Shown: positions 49,511 through 61,429 of the stretch, piece by piece | Layout: each line of letters opens with the position of its first letter | How positions within the stretch are numbered: position 1 is the stretch's first letter | The notes under the pieces: generated by a model | Told to the model about the DNA's origin: nothing | What the model saw: the letters and a program-made list of their open reading frames with translations, nothing else | Databases searched by the model: none | Origin: Gonatopus flavifemur | Taxonomy: Eukaryota > Arthropoda > Insecta > Hymenoptera > Dryinidae | Assembly (NCBI GenBank): GCA_018340375.1 | Contig: JAFFJZ010000001.1 | Coordinates: 46,926,001 to 46,990,000 of the forward strand | DNA length: 64,000 nt | Direction of reading: 5' to 3' | Program-made: the position numbers and the translations under genes

Positions 49511-52500
49511 AATCTTTTGGTCCTTGCAAACATGATAAAAGTTCAATGTTCGATTCGATCATCGCTTTTCTTTCGATTCTTCAATTTGTCTTCGACTTTT
49601 GTCAATGTTTCTTTCTCAAGTGCATTGGACCTCCTTTTGTAGGAAATGATTTTCAATGAAAATATGGGGAGATACAGAAAAAAAATGAAACAAATAAATT
49701 TGTAAAAGAAGAAAAAACCTCACATGATAAGAGGATGAATTCAGGGTTGGATATTCATTTCGGTTTTGTAGTTAGAGAGGGTTTGAATATCTACAGTATC
49801 TATTTCAATATCTCACTTACTATGTTCTCTGACTTCAAGATATCTCTGCCTGAAAAGGTCTAAAACGTGTATTGAGATCTGTCTGAAGAATGATATCGAA
49901 TTTCTTTATTTTTCCATTTTATAATTTTGACATAAGAACAAAATCTTGAACATCCAAATTAAAGAATGTGGTGATGGCATTATTAACTCTGTGTGAATCA
50001 TAGTTTTCATCCAATTGTCAAAGCCTTTTATTTAACCATGATTCTATACTTAGGCAGGGATTAACACATGTTATTTTCAATGCTTGAATTTGTTCACGCG
50101 TCTCATCGTAATCATCATCGACTCATGATTGTCATTACTATCATCACGATTGTAATTTCTACTTGTTCCTGGCACAAGATACTATCTATCGTCGATATGG
50201 TATAATACCACACATTGCGAATATTCCACAATCCCATCAATCTTAGTTATAAATTCTGTGTACTTGAAAAATATTTTTTAAACATATTCAATGAAACAAT
50301 AGAGAACAAAGTGTTCTCTATCAAGTGTTCAATGAATATTTTATTCCCATGTGGACAAACTTTCAGAATTATATATAAATTATATACAACTTTGAACATT
50401 TTTTCATGTCAGTTGATATTCTCAATAAACATTTTTGGAAAATTCGGGAAGATATATTTGAGGTATCTAAAAAATGTCTTGAAAAAGATATCTCGTGAAA
50501 TGATGCAAAAATGTTTGCTGGGTTATACAAATGAATTTCCGCGTATAAATTCAGTCCGTGAATCTATTATCAAAAACCTGATACATCATAAACTTGCTGC
50601 CAAAGCTTTCCCGCTAGTAAAAACTCGATCAAAATGCCATAATATTTCAAAACAAGAAATAGTATTGGTGAATAAAAAATCCTGCAATTCAGTGAATTAT
50701 TTATCTTAAAAAGGTCCTGGTAGAAAAATTTTAGTATTTTTCGAAACAATCCTTCAAATGTATTATTCTTTAACTCAAATAAAAAAAAACTCACTGAATT
50801 GTGATAAATTCAATAAATTCTAATATCCACATATTAATAGAAAAGGAATTTCCCTACGTGTTAAGCTTTGTTTGCCCTTGAAAGTTTCAATAAAAGATCA
50901 CTTCAACCGAAATTTCGTTCAATCCGATAATGAATTTACGTAGAAGAAAATCAAATTCTGATTGCAAATGAAATTAATACGATTACACAGTTCGAGGAAA
51001 AACTCCAACAGTCACTTATAAATTTCAACAAAGTGGATTATTCTATGACGTAGTATACAATAAAACAAATCGAAAATAAATGTGTATGAAATACTCGAGA
51101 AGATTATTCATATTTGTGATATATGTATGTTCATAAAGTTATTATTTGAACTATCAATTACACTGGTTAACAACAATTTTGATGCCTGAAGTTTGAGAAC
51201 TGATTCGAGGTAGTTTTAGGGCACTGAATACGAAAACAACTTTTATATATAAAATTCAGCGATTATATAAATGATATATGAAAATCATGTATAAAAGATA
51301 ACAGAAAGTGAGCTGATCCAAGAAATCTGATATTCTTTTCGTATTCAACGCACCAAAAGCACTACTAAATCTCGGGCACCAGAGAGAAAATTTTTTTCTT
51401 GTTGATCTGTGTTATATATTACAACTTATTGAATACTTTCAACAAATTTTCATTATAAGAAAGGTGTGTCTCAGCATTTCTTTGAGTCTATTCTGAAAAC
51501 TGGACGTTAAGAAGTAAAATGTACAAAAACTTACTGAATTTCAAAACAAAAAAAACATCTGACAAACGTTCATTGAACCTTAAATTACCTCATTCATTAG
51601 CGATGTCTGATTTATTACGAATTCTCCCAATTAAAATTAACTCAGATTTCATCTATTTCATACTTGAAGATTTTTTTCACGATAAATAGAAGTTCCCCGA
51701 TTATTTTTCAACTCATTCTAATGTTGATGATAGATGTTATTTGTTCCATCAGAATATGGCTTATCATTTTCTATGTTTAGGGTGTTGTCAAACCTTTGAT
51801 TAACAGTTAACAATTTTTTTTTATCGCCATACACGGAGAGGGAAAGATTCTTCAAATGAGAAATTAGTTGTTTAGCGCGAAGTTTTCTAAAACCAATGAA
51901 TTACTTTTTTTTGACAAATATTTGATGATCAGAAACCAGTTTTCCTTCGATATCATTATTGAACATTCATCTTAAGATACTCTACAGGGTAAATTGCTCT
52001 GTCTTACAGCATTCGCTGGACATTCACAAAGTATAAATGTACTATAATGTCAAGCGATGATATTTACATTTTTATACAATGCATGCAGTCTCGATTGACA
52101 TACTTCGGATGAATTTCATAGATACGTCATGTATCTATTCAATAATTCGGTAAAAGATTTATCATCGATATCAACAGAATTTTGTCTGGAAACTTTTAAT
52201 CAAATATTCCGTTGCATTTTAGTTATTTTATAGAAAAATATTTGTTTTTATAATTCCATTTGTTTGAAAATCAAAACTAAAATTCCACTGCAAGCATTTG
52301 ACCCATCGATGTCTTCGAATTAAAAATCAAAATGTTCATCACTTTTTTGTCAAGTTTAATATGATAACCTGGAATACATATTACATGAATGTAAACCTTC
52401 TTTCGTATGGTAAAAATTAACGTTTCAGAAAATTTCAACAATAGATTTTTTATAAAATTTATTTATTGGGCGAGTAATATTTTTCTTGAAATACAAATTT

Positions 52501-53505
52501 TATATTCAATTTGGATGGATTATTTTTAATTACATCATACGAAGATTAATTGTATTAAAAACAATCATTCGTTTTCTTTTTACGATGAAATATGAACATT
52601 CAACTAATCTAAAAATACATCACCGATGCCATTTTATATAAAATATATTATCCAATGGGAACAATTCAGTTGATATAATTTGCCAATGCATATGTATGAA
52701 TCATTCTTCTATTTCTTTTTTTTTCCATAATTATTCGTAATGATCGAATATTTCCACAACCAAATTTTCAGCTGGAAATATAATACGATTAATAAAATCC
52801 GTGTTAGGATTAGCGCGTTTTTTATCGTTATCTCCCAGATAGAACTGAAATTCAGTTTCTCTATTATAAAAGAAAATATCTATCACAAAAGAATAGATCA
52901 AGAGATGCGTATATTAAATAAAATTCAGTACTCTTCAAGGTTGTTGTAAAGATGAACATGAAATTATTCTTCGTAACCGTACTCGGAACTTGATACTTTC
53001 AATTCTAAAACATTGTTTTATGTACAATCCGGATGTTGTTGAAAGTTTATTACATACGCGATCATCGAGAACGATTGAGAAAAATTTTGAAAAACTTACC
53101 CATAGTTCTAAGATCAAGCATAAATGATATCAACGCAAAGCATCGGATTACTTGATTCAACAAATACTATCCATCTCCGATTGACATAAATGTCCCCAGG
53201 ATGATAGAAGATTAATATAATCATTCAACAAAATTGCTTTACAAGCGATCACATTGTCGATGATTTATCCTGATCCATCTTGGATTACAAATAAAAAATA
53301 ATAAGAAGACCGGTATGGCAAAGATTTGTTATTTTCATAGATTTGTATTTCTAAACAAATTTCATCTTGAAAATGAAAAATGAATTTAGAAAACAAATAT
53401 TTTACATTCAAACTATTTATATGAATTCCTTCGTGCTATCAATGGAAATAATGAAAGTATTTGTTCTTTCAAAAAGAGTATGAGATGAGATACGAAAAAA
53501 AAACA

Positions 53506-53511
53506 TTTATT
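53506..53511 (-). terminator. Candidate FAR-B polyadenylation signal
   Basis: AATAAA on the minus strand, about 66 bases after the FAR-B stop codon. The distance is typical for a short insect 3' UTR. Confidence 0.55.
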
Positions 53512-53576
53512 GTTCTTGGAACCATCACATAAATGCATAAAACATTCTTTCTTGATTTTCATTCACCACGGTTCAT

Positions 53577-53715
53577 TTAAAGTTGACTAAACAAAAGATA
53601 TGCCACTGGTACCACCATACTTGAATTAGTCCAGGTTGTTCTGAAGACGGATTTGATCAAATACCAAATGAAACCTAGTAACAAGATTTGTAATGCCAAA
53701 TGCGCGATCAATAAT
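53577..53715 (-). CDS. FAR: FAR-B coding exon 7, membrane anchor and stop
   Basis: Codes residues 462-507 and TAA. It starts with a hydrophobic run, [20 protein letters not shown], then KSVFRTTW and a short tail. It matches the position and character of the FAR C-terminal transmembrane segment. The acceptor is TTTTGTTCCAG. The frame joins exactly with exon 6 (phase 2). Confidence 0.88.
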
Positions 53716-56700
53716 CTGGAACAAAATTACAATGAATTTCAGTATGGATTAGCAATGGATTTAACGTGTATAGAATAAATTATATGAACTAATAATTAAA
53801 TATGTGATAAAAATTTACAGAACTTTATGATGATGGAATCAGAAGTTTGTTTTTGCATATTAACAGCCCGGGAGCATGAGAAAAAAATAATAGATGAAAC
53901 TTTGCCACGTACTTTTTGAACAATTAAGGGCCATGGAGCATTGAAAAATGGTCAAAATTTTGCTACATAGTTTTTAAATAACTGAGCAATGATTGAGAAT
54001 TTTCAATATTTAGCAATAAAGTGCACTGCTAATATTCGGCTTTGAATATAAATCCAAAGCCCAAAACGTATTTCTAAACATAGGGAAATAAGTTATAAAA
54101 ATTATTGACATTTGTAAGTTAATATGTTCATAATCGTTTGTATGATTTCGAAAAAACATTTACAGTTCCAATTACATATTCAAAGCTCAATTTTAGTATT
54201 GTACTTTATCACTGCGGATTCAAAATTTGTATTCATGCTTAGTTGATCAGAAAGTATGTAACAGAATTTTGCTTATTTCTTGAAGGACTCCATGGTCTTT
54301 AAGAGGAAGCAGTCAAGCATGGGGAAGTGGGGGAAGGGAAAAGTCGAATTTTGTGCGAATTTTTTTCGAAAAGTACGTAATTGATATAAATTGAAAGTGA
54401 ATAATGATGAATTAGATACTTGGGATTGCGCACTGCCGCGCACTTCTATCTTCCCAATGATTTCTGGAAGCTAAAAAATAAAATTGTAAAAGTTGTTGTC
54501 CTTTAGAGGTTAAGGTTTTAGAATTTTATTTTGTAGCCTTCAGAAATCATTGGAAAATTGAAATTGCGCGGCAGTACGCAATCCCAAGTATTCAATTCAT
54601 CATCATTCACTTGAAATTTATATTAATTACGTACCTTTTGAAAAAAGTTCGCGCATAATTTGATTTTTCCCCTCCCCCACTTCCCTATGCTCTAGTCCCC
54701 TTAACGTGATACCAGCACTATAATTTTTACGGGACAAACTAAAAAAAAATGCACTCAATAATTCAAAATATCTCTCTGTACAGCACTTCTTCAGCAGTTC
54801 AAGAAATGCTGTACAGAGAAATATTTTGAATGAATGTACGTATTTTTATGTAGTTCGTCCCGAAGAAATTTTTAAAAGCCCAGCCGCTGGTATCCCCTTC
54901 AAGTGATACATTGAAATATTAAGTTGAAAGTTTAAAGTAATTTTGAAACAGGAGAAAACAAGTTTATGAGAATTATTGACGTTTGTGGGTTATCATGTTT
55001 ATAATATTTGCATGATTTTTAAGAATCATTTGCAGTTTCTACCTGATATTTAGAGTTCAATCTTGGCAATGTGCTTCATCACTGCATGTTGGGAATTTTT
55101 ATTTATCACTTATGATTCACTTAAGAAAACGGATAAAAGTTTGCTACATAATTCTTAAATAACTAAGCAATAATCACGAATTTTGAATAGACAGCAATAA
55201 AGTGCACTGTCACGATTACGACGCTACAATTATAAAATTCAAAGTCAAAAGTAATTCCTAAACATGAGAAAACAAGTTATAAAAATCATGGACATTTTGT
55301 TTCATGGTCAATATGTTCATAATCGTTTGCACGATTCTAAGGAATTATTTGCAGTTACAATTTGATACTCAGAGCCCAATTTCAGCAGTGCACTTTATCA
55401 CCGCATATTAGAAATTTCATAGCCCATTTCTTCAAGGACTTCATGGCCCTTAAATCGTGGTGGAAATCAAATGTTTCATTTTACTTGAAAAACATGTTTG
55501 CCATGTACATGATCTAGAGCCAAATCGTGGCTAATGAATCATCAGGATACTGAATCTTGAGTTTACAAAGATGCTCCTTATAACGACTCGTGCAACGAAA
55601 ATTATAAACTGGAAAAAATACTTACACTTTATCTTTAGCTCGTGCTTTTTCCAAAGTTTTTGGCGATTCGTTGCTCAAATACGTTCTCACTCCTTGCGTT
55701 AAATCAATAAAATAGTCCTGCCAAACTAACGGTTTCAAGTCTAACGAGAACGTAGTTTTATCTTTAGCGGATAAAGAATTGTGTAATTCCATAGTTAGCG
55801 GGTTATTGAATTTCCACTCTGTGAAAATGAATTTTTCGAGACGACCCAAAGATTTGTTCACATTAGTGTGAAGACGCACTAATCTGTAAATCCAACGTGA
55901 ATTAACATTTGAAATGTTTAATGGCAGGGTTTGAATAACTTACATTGGCCTTCCACCCGCCAGTCTAGTTACGGTATCTAAAATGTAAGCAGGAATCATA
56001 TGTACGAAAATCGCTGAAATTCTGTACAGCATTAAGGAAGGTAGTAACTTCAAGTGCGGGTACCAAACTGCACTGCGCAATGGGAACATATGTAAATACA
56101 TGTTGATTTTATCCTCCACCGATGACCATTTGAAAGGATTGCATGTACTGGAAGTGCAGTGGAAAATCTGCAATCCTTTTCCACTGGAAATAGAATTAAA
56201 ATATGCAGGATGAATATGCATTCAAGTACAGTACGTCCATTATAATATCATCTAAACACTTTACCTGTCTCTGTTGATAGCATAAGCTGCAACAATTAGG
56301 CAGTTGACAACAATATCGACTGGTATATAATCATAAATTAGGTCTTTTGCCACCGGTAAACGTCTGACAACTCCTTTGCTAGCTCCCATTAGGAATCCTT
56401 GTGGTCCATTTTTCGATATAGTCCAGCCTGGAACGGGTTCTTTCCACGCTCCCGTGACTGGAATTAGAAGAGAAGAGAGGAGATTCAAAAAAACATTAGT
56501 ATTCTTGATTGAATTCATTGAATCGTTTTCATAAAATGACTTGTTAATAAGATTACATTATTTGTGTTATTCAATAAATCAGCTGTGAATTATTGAGAGA
56601 TGAAATTTTCAATGAACAGGATGAGATGATTCAAGATTTAGAAGTTTCATATTTGATCTTTGAGCATTCTATTGTCAACTCCTTCTTAGATCTCTTCCTT

Positions 56701-59684
56701 TTTGTTTTCGAACAAAATTGAAAGAAAGAATTGAACGAATTTCTTTTTTAAATGTATGACTTGCGGCACCTTAACACTACTTGGAATGTTCCAACATTAT
56801 TTAAATAGTTGATGAAATTTGAAAATACATTCAATGATGATGAAATTTAAAAATGTACGTAAGACTTTAAATGGCCATTTTTGTACGTGGTTAAAAAAAA
56901 AAAGCTCTACCCAACAAACCTTCAATACAATGAACTGTGGTGCGAAAATTCTTTTCGTTGAGATATGTAAATTGACTATATATAAATGAATGGTATTAAC
57001 GCTTGCTTGTATTTTAATTACAATTCAGTTTTGTAAATGAAATCTTCCAATATGATCGACACATTTCTCTTGAATGCAGAAAAAACTTTTTGGTTACCAA
57101 ATTTTAATGAACTCAAAATTGAAGAAATAATTTCAACATATTCAAAGATTGATTCAATTGATAATATATGTAGTATATGTGTAATAGTAAAGACATCAAT
57201 CCGTTGAGTAGCTCACAGGGTAAGTTATCACCTAATCGAAGTGAATGTCGGTAGATTAGTTCTCTATACATTTTTCAATATTTGAATATAAACTTTTCTC
57301 TATCAAGAACATTTGTAAAATTGAAAAACAGAATAATGATAGAGCAGAATGATTTTTTGAATTATAAATGTGTCTCCGACTGTGGTAATTGAAGTTGATT
57401 TTTTGTATTCATCATAGTTCTTATTTTTCTTAGTTAATTGAATTCCGTGGTTTATATTTTGACTGATTCTGATCATTGCATTCATCACAAAGAAAATTTC
57501 TAGTTCTTTGTGACTTTTTTTCATGAATAATATGAATAACATTAACCTTCTAATCCATAAATTTATAATTCTTAGAAGAATTTAGCTCTGGTTAATTAAT
57601 AAACTTTCTTAATAATAAGACAAAAAATTCCGTTCACATTCTTTGACGTCTGTCAAGATGTTTTTGGCCCACACCAAATCTCTGTTCAACATACATCTTA
57701 ATCGATTTTGATATAATTCCAAAATCCAAGCAACGTATGAATTGTGGAATGTTTTATTCCGTTCATTTGATATTCAATTGATTTGAATTCTGTATCATAA
57801 ATCCCTGGAGTATTGAATTTTCAACTCATTTTACTTTTATAAACATTTTCGAAGTCAATTAACTTTGAAATTTCAATTCACTACAATTTTATATCGACTG
57901 GAAATTTTTCAAGAATTTGATGAATAAAACCCTCATTTCAAAAATGTGTGATTTTTAAAAAATCAACTTTGAATTTTACATCAAGTTGTGCAGAGGAATT
58001 GATAATTATGCTAATACAGTTTACAGTTTTCGCCATTCTTCAACTGCAGAATAGTTTTGATACCATATAATTACTATACGATTTCAAGCAAGATAAGTGA
58101 TCAAACCCACTTACTCATGGATGGTCGTACAATAGTTGCAGGTAACTTCGAATCAGCCACCTCATGTTCAGCCAAATGTTTTGTAAATGTATAAGGATTA
58201 GGATGACCCTTTAAAATTGTAGGTGTTATCTCATCCAGTGCCTCGACACTCATTTCTTGGACCGTCTTCAGCAGATTTTCCACATCTGCTGGAGCGGGAT
58301 ACAGTTTTTCATCTACATTATGAAGCACGGAATTGACATAAGCGCTGGAAACGTGGACCAAAGCCTGAAATATAGATTTTATAAATGAATGACTTGGAAT
58401 TACAATTTTCAAAAATTTCTATAGAAACTTAACAATTTGAGATAAAAGTTCTGACATGTGTTGTAACCATCGAGCATGAAGTAATCGGACAATATTCATA
58501 CAATCGTTATAAATCTATCATGAAAACAAAAAACAGTCATTCAATCTGGAAGTTATGACTACCTAGTAATTTTCCTATATAAAAACTCGAATGGTATATA
58601 ACAGCATGAATTAATTTTACCTTAAGTAGTTGTCAAGCAACTATACCAATTATGGAATATTTCTTTTCAATTCATTAGTTTTCTGTATATTTAGATTTCA
58701 ATCGTTCCAGTATTCTAACAAAAAACCAAAACAAGTTGACAAATATAATTTGGCGATGAATCTCGAGTAACCTCATTCATCGTTATGATTGTAATAAATT
58801 AACAAAAAAGTAAAGAAGCTGCTTACCTTGAGGTTTCTAATTTGTTTACACAGTTGCACAACTCTGCGTGTACCAAGTAAATTGATGTTAGCTGTGGTTT
58901 TCAAATCTGCTTCAAAGTCCAGAGTTGCGGCAGAATGGAAAACAATATTTACACGGTCTATCAAAGTTGTTTTATCTGTTTCTTGTAAACCCAAACTCTC
59001 TTCTCCCACATCACCGGCAATGGCGATCAACTTTTCAAACAATTCTGTTTTCTTCTCTTCCCTAAGTCTATTGAAGACCTATCGAATCAAACATAATTCA
59101 TATTTGATTTATTCAATTTGTTTCCATAAATCAATTGAATAAACGTATAAATAACCAGATTACAATTCTAAAAAATTGTTGATCACTGTTCCGAAAGCGA
59201 ATAAAATTCGTTGATCGATCACATCGTAAATCAATGTCAACATTACTGAAACATTTATAACATAGCCTTGAAATTTGATAGGGAATCAAAGAGACGATAT
59301 ACGAAAAAAACTATTTACCGATATTATAACGAGTGTACGTATAATAAGAAATTTTCAACAGCTCAGAATTGAATTCTAATCACTTTGGAGAGATGAATCG
59401 AAAATGTGATTGAGAAATTTTTGGTTATTAAATGGAAACCGGTTACCGGTTCCAATTCATATAAAATTTTCGAATACATCATCGTTACTTACAGAGTTTT
59501 TCGTGAGTTCTTCTAACCTCTCGTTAATTTGTTTTCCTTTTTTCGGTCTTATCAGAAGGTAGATATTTTTCAATTCCGGACAATCTCTCAGTAATTTCTC
59601 GATGAGACAGATTCCAAGGAATCCGGTACCACCGGTGACAAACACGGATTTGTCTCGATAAAAGTCGTTCACGTGGGATGCCAT
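53577..59684 (-). CDS. FAR: FAR-B: fatty acyl-CoA reductase, 7 coding exons, 507 aa
   Basis: Second predicted NADPH-dependent fatty acyl-CoA reductase (acyl-CoA to fatty alcohol), same strand as FAR-A and about 5.7 kb upstream of its ATG. Exons: 59493-59684, 58827-59078, 58115-58364, 56265-56457, 55944-56183, 55626-55883, 53577-53715. All introns are GT-AG, phases 0,0,1,2,2,2, with no internal stop and a normal family length. Visible: [11 protein letters not shown] at the N-terminus (TGGTGFLG at 17-24), FHSAATLDF at 111-119, catalytic-type YTFTK at 206-210, [11 protein letters not shown] at 233-243, IPVDIVVN near 276-283, FAR C-terminal domain with HMIPAYILD at 357-365 and LTQGVRTYL at 437-445, and a terminal hydrophobic anchor at about 463-482. 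The start ATG has A at -3 and G at +4. It is complete, compact and probably functional; substrate unknown. Confidence 0.96.
53924..54302. mobile_element. TTAA-bordered element 1 of a chain (FAR-B intron 6)
   Basis: TTAAGGGCCATGGAGCATTG left, GAAGGACTCCATGGTCTTTAA right. TTTGCTACATAG faces CTATGTAAC-like sequence. The right TTAA is shared with the next element. More copies of the same family follow at about 54910-55115 (partial) and 55116-55453. Confidence 0.7.
54299..54704. mobile_element. TTAA-bordered foldback 2 of the chain
   Basis: TTAAGAGGAAGCAGTCAAGC left. Facing GGGGAAGTGGGGGAAGGG and CCCTCCCCCACTTCCC, then ATTGCGCACTGCCGCGC and its complement: arms about 170 bases. It ends CCCC-TTAA, shared with the next element. 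Confidence 0.8.
54701..54903. mobile_element. TTAA-class element 3 of the chain
   Basis: TTAACGTGATACCAGCAC left, GCCGCTGGTATCCCCTT right. CGGGACAAACTA faces TAGTTCGTCCCG. CTGTACAG palindromes are at the centre. Confidence 0.75.
55116..55453. mobile_element. TTAA-class element 4, sister of element 1
   Basis: Shares GTTTGCTACATAATTCTTAA, AAAGTGCACTG and TTGCACGATTCTAAGGA-like phrases with 53924-54302. It ends CAAGGACTTCATGGCCCTTAA. A truncated third copy occupies about 54910-55115. Confidence 0.65.
55626..55883 (-). CDS. FAR: FAR-B coding exon 6, C-terminal FAR domain
   Basis: Codes residues 376-461. Contains [14 protein letters not shown] and [19 protein letters not shown], the conserved core of the FAR C-terminal domain, ending KARAKDK. 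Acceptor TTTACAG, donor AAAGT|GTAAGT, phase 2. Confidence 0.95.
55944..56183 (-). CDS. FAR: FAR-B coding exon 5
   Basis: Codes residues 296-375. Contains [13 protein letters not shown], the short conserved 'CTS..NP..W' stretch of FARs, then [10 protein letters not shown] and [11 protein letters not shown] at the start of the C-terminal domain. Acceptor ATTTCCAG, donor CCAAT|GTAAGT, phase 2 in and out. The introns on either side are very short (81 and 60 bases). Confidence 0.95.
56265..56457 (-). CDS. FAR: FAR-B coding exon 4
   Basis: Codes residues 232-295. [20 protein letters not shown] is the conserved FAR block, followed by [12 protein letters not shown] and [18 protein letters not shown]. 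Acceptor ATTCCAG, donor GACAG|GTAAAG, phase 2 out. Confidence 0.95.
58115..58364 (-). CDS. FAR: FAR-B coding exon 3, catalytic YxxxK
   Basis: Codes residues 149-231 plus one base. Contains [12 protein letters not shown], the catalytic-type pair in [11 protein letters not shown] (Tyr206, Lys210), and [10 protein letters not shown] at the end. Acceptor ATTTCAG, donor ATGA|GTAAGT, phase 1 out. Confidence 0.96.
58827..59078 (-). CDS. FAR: FAR-B coding exon 2
   Basis: Codes residues 65-148 (84 codons). Starts [17 protein letters not shown] and contains [18 protein letters not shown], the FAR Rossmann segment. Acceptor GATAG, donor CTCAAG|GTAAGC, phase 0 at both ends. Confidence 0.95.
59493..59684 (-). 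CDS. FAR: FAR-B coding exon 1, start and NAD(P)H-binding motif
   Basis: Codes residues 1-64. It begins [19 protein letters not shown] and continues [12 protein letters not shown]. The context AACCATGG is a strong initiation site. Donor AACTCT|GTAAGT, phase 0. Confidence 0.96.
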
Positions 59685-60223
59685 GGTTGATTATAAAAAT
59701 AACTAAAAAATGTTAAATTTATCGAAAAAAATAAGACGCAAAGTAGGAAGTAGAATAATTATCGCTCATACGTTCGATTACCGGTGAATACTGACAGATG
59801 TAAACTAGCGGTTGTTACAGCAACTGTTCATACGGAACTCACACCAACTCGTAACACTCTACGCAGATGATCAATGGAAACTACACGATGACGATTATGC
59901 GAATACAAGGAGGAAGTGAAAGAAAGAGCCCTGAAGAAACGAAGAAGGGTGATAGAACTTGGATGATGGAAGTAATGGTGGGGATAAGGAACGAGTGAGA
60001 GTGAGAGAGTGAACGAAGAAAAAACCCATAGGCGTAGACTTGAATATTATTTTGTATGCTCTGGTTACGTGTATGTATCTACTCTGAGTTGTTACGGAGA
60101 CAAATGACGTAACGTAATCACAGTGCGATTCAGAGATCGATGTATACCTGTTTTCAATCTTGGTAAATTCATTAGTACTTCCTTGTTTATGTCGTGAATT
60201 GGATGTCGTATTCGATATCCCTT
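59685..60223. other. FAR-B 5' flank
   Basis: Holds the FAR-B 5' UTR and promoter region. No TATA box is obvious on the minus strand. An initiator-like TCAGT lies near 59790, about 105 bases upstream of the ATG, and is the best unproven start candidate. Confidence 0.35.
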
Positions 60224-60528
60224 CCCACATAGCACAATGTGTCAATGACATTGCCAGAATATTATATTTGAAATATGCAATATTCTGGCAAACATCTCAA
60301 GAATATTGCCAGAATGTCTCCATAATGTCTTATGTCACCACCTTTGTGACATTCTGGAGACATTCTGAAATATTGCTGAGATCATCTTAGGGATATTTTA
60401 TACAGGAAAGCATCTCATAATTATGTGTATTAATAATGGTACAAAATACTGCTTTTGATGACAAAAAAAATTTTCTTCAGAGTGAATTCCTCTACAAATG
60501 TTGTATAGAATATCATTTGGATGGCTTT

Positions 60529-60754
60529 GTTAGAGACAGTGATCCCAGAATGCGGGAGCTGGCGGCCCCCACCACGCGGTCGGTGGGACACTAACACTGT
60601 CTCACTGCGCGTCAGTATGAGAAAGAAAAAAAGTATAGAATATAGACTTTCTCTGTTCACACGGACACGCGCTGGAACAGTATGAGTGTCCCACCGACCG
60701 CGTGGTGGGGGCCGTCAGCTCCCGCACCCGCATTCTGGGATCACTGGTTAGAGA
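60529..60754. mobile_element. hAT-like GC-rich miniature element with 8-bp duplication
   Basis: Element 60537-60746 begins CAGTGATCCCAGAATGCGGG and ends with its complement. The terminal repeats are about 55 bases. GTTAGAGA is duplicated exactly on both sides (60529-60536, 60747-60754). It stands out by high GC against an AT-rich background. Confidence 0.92.
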
Positions 60755-60789
60755 AATACACGTTGAAAGTCGATTATTAGGAAAGTTCC

Positions 60790-60857
60790 TTCAGTGAGGA
60801 TCGAACCCCAGTTCTCCGAATCACAAACAAAGCCTCTATCACCTCAGCTAAGCACTG
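60790..60857 (-). repeat. tRNA-derived SINE-like head
   Basis: On the minus strand an A-box-like TAGCTGAGGTGATAGAGGC is followed by the B box GGGTTCGATCC. Stems pair poorly, so it is tRNA-derived and not a working tRNA. A second A-box-like TTAGCTGAGGT lies near 60980. Confidence 0.5.
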
Positions 60858-61429
60858 TTTGGTTGGAAATATATTTATTTTGTAAGCATTTTACATTACA
60901 GTATAGTTTGAAAACTGGATTATAAATATAATGAAAAACCAGTGTTATTTCTTATTCTATTCGGACTTCTGGCTGTTACCTCAGCTAACCACTGAGATGA
61001 CTTCAATGCCCTCAAAGTGTCACTTTAATGACGTGTTTCTGATGAATTCGTTCCCGTAGGATGTAGAACAATCAATTCAGAATCCTGTGAAACTGAGATT
61101 GAATAGTTCGTGGGAGAGAAGTTTCTTTCGCCCTCGACTGGTAAATTTTTTACTAACAAGTAAGTACCGGGTCCGATGAATGAAAATTCTTACTGCCACA
61201 TGAAATATTGCTACTGCGAAAAACATGAAACATCCCTCATCATAGATTCCCAGAACATTGCAGAATATCATATCTGCAATATTTCAATTACAAGATTCTC
61301 AAAATATTTGTAATGAAATATTCTATCCGCAATATCTATGGAATCTCGTAAAAATATTTAACATATAATGTTTCGAGTGAGATATTTGTGATATCCTGAG
61401 AATATTACTGAGACATTGTGTGCTATGTA

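Larger units (their letters stand above)
47886..53505. other. Intergenic region between FAR-A and FAR-B
   Basis: Contains the FAR-A upstream region, with a less AT-rich patch at about 47940-48150 next to the ATG exon, the candidate TATA region, the hairpin at 49364-49510 and the FAR-B 3' flank. A weak TA-class element is at about 48559-48766. Nothing further is recognised in 49.6-53.5 kb. Confidence 0.5.

Noticed and set aside
50215..50709. Longest uninterrupted plus-strand frame in the window (about 164 codons)
   Set aside because: It opens without an ATG. The translated sequence is AT-driven (rich in I, N, K, F), with no motif, no splice context and no recognisable family. It is most likely chance.
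60538..60746. CpG island or gene promoter because of high GC
   Set aside because: The GC-rich block is exactly the body of a hAT-like element with target duplications, not a promoter.
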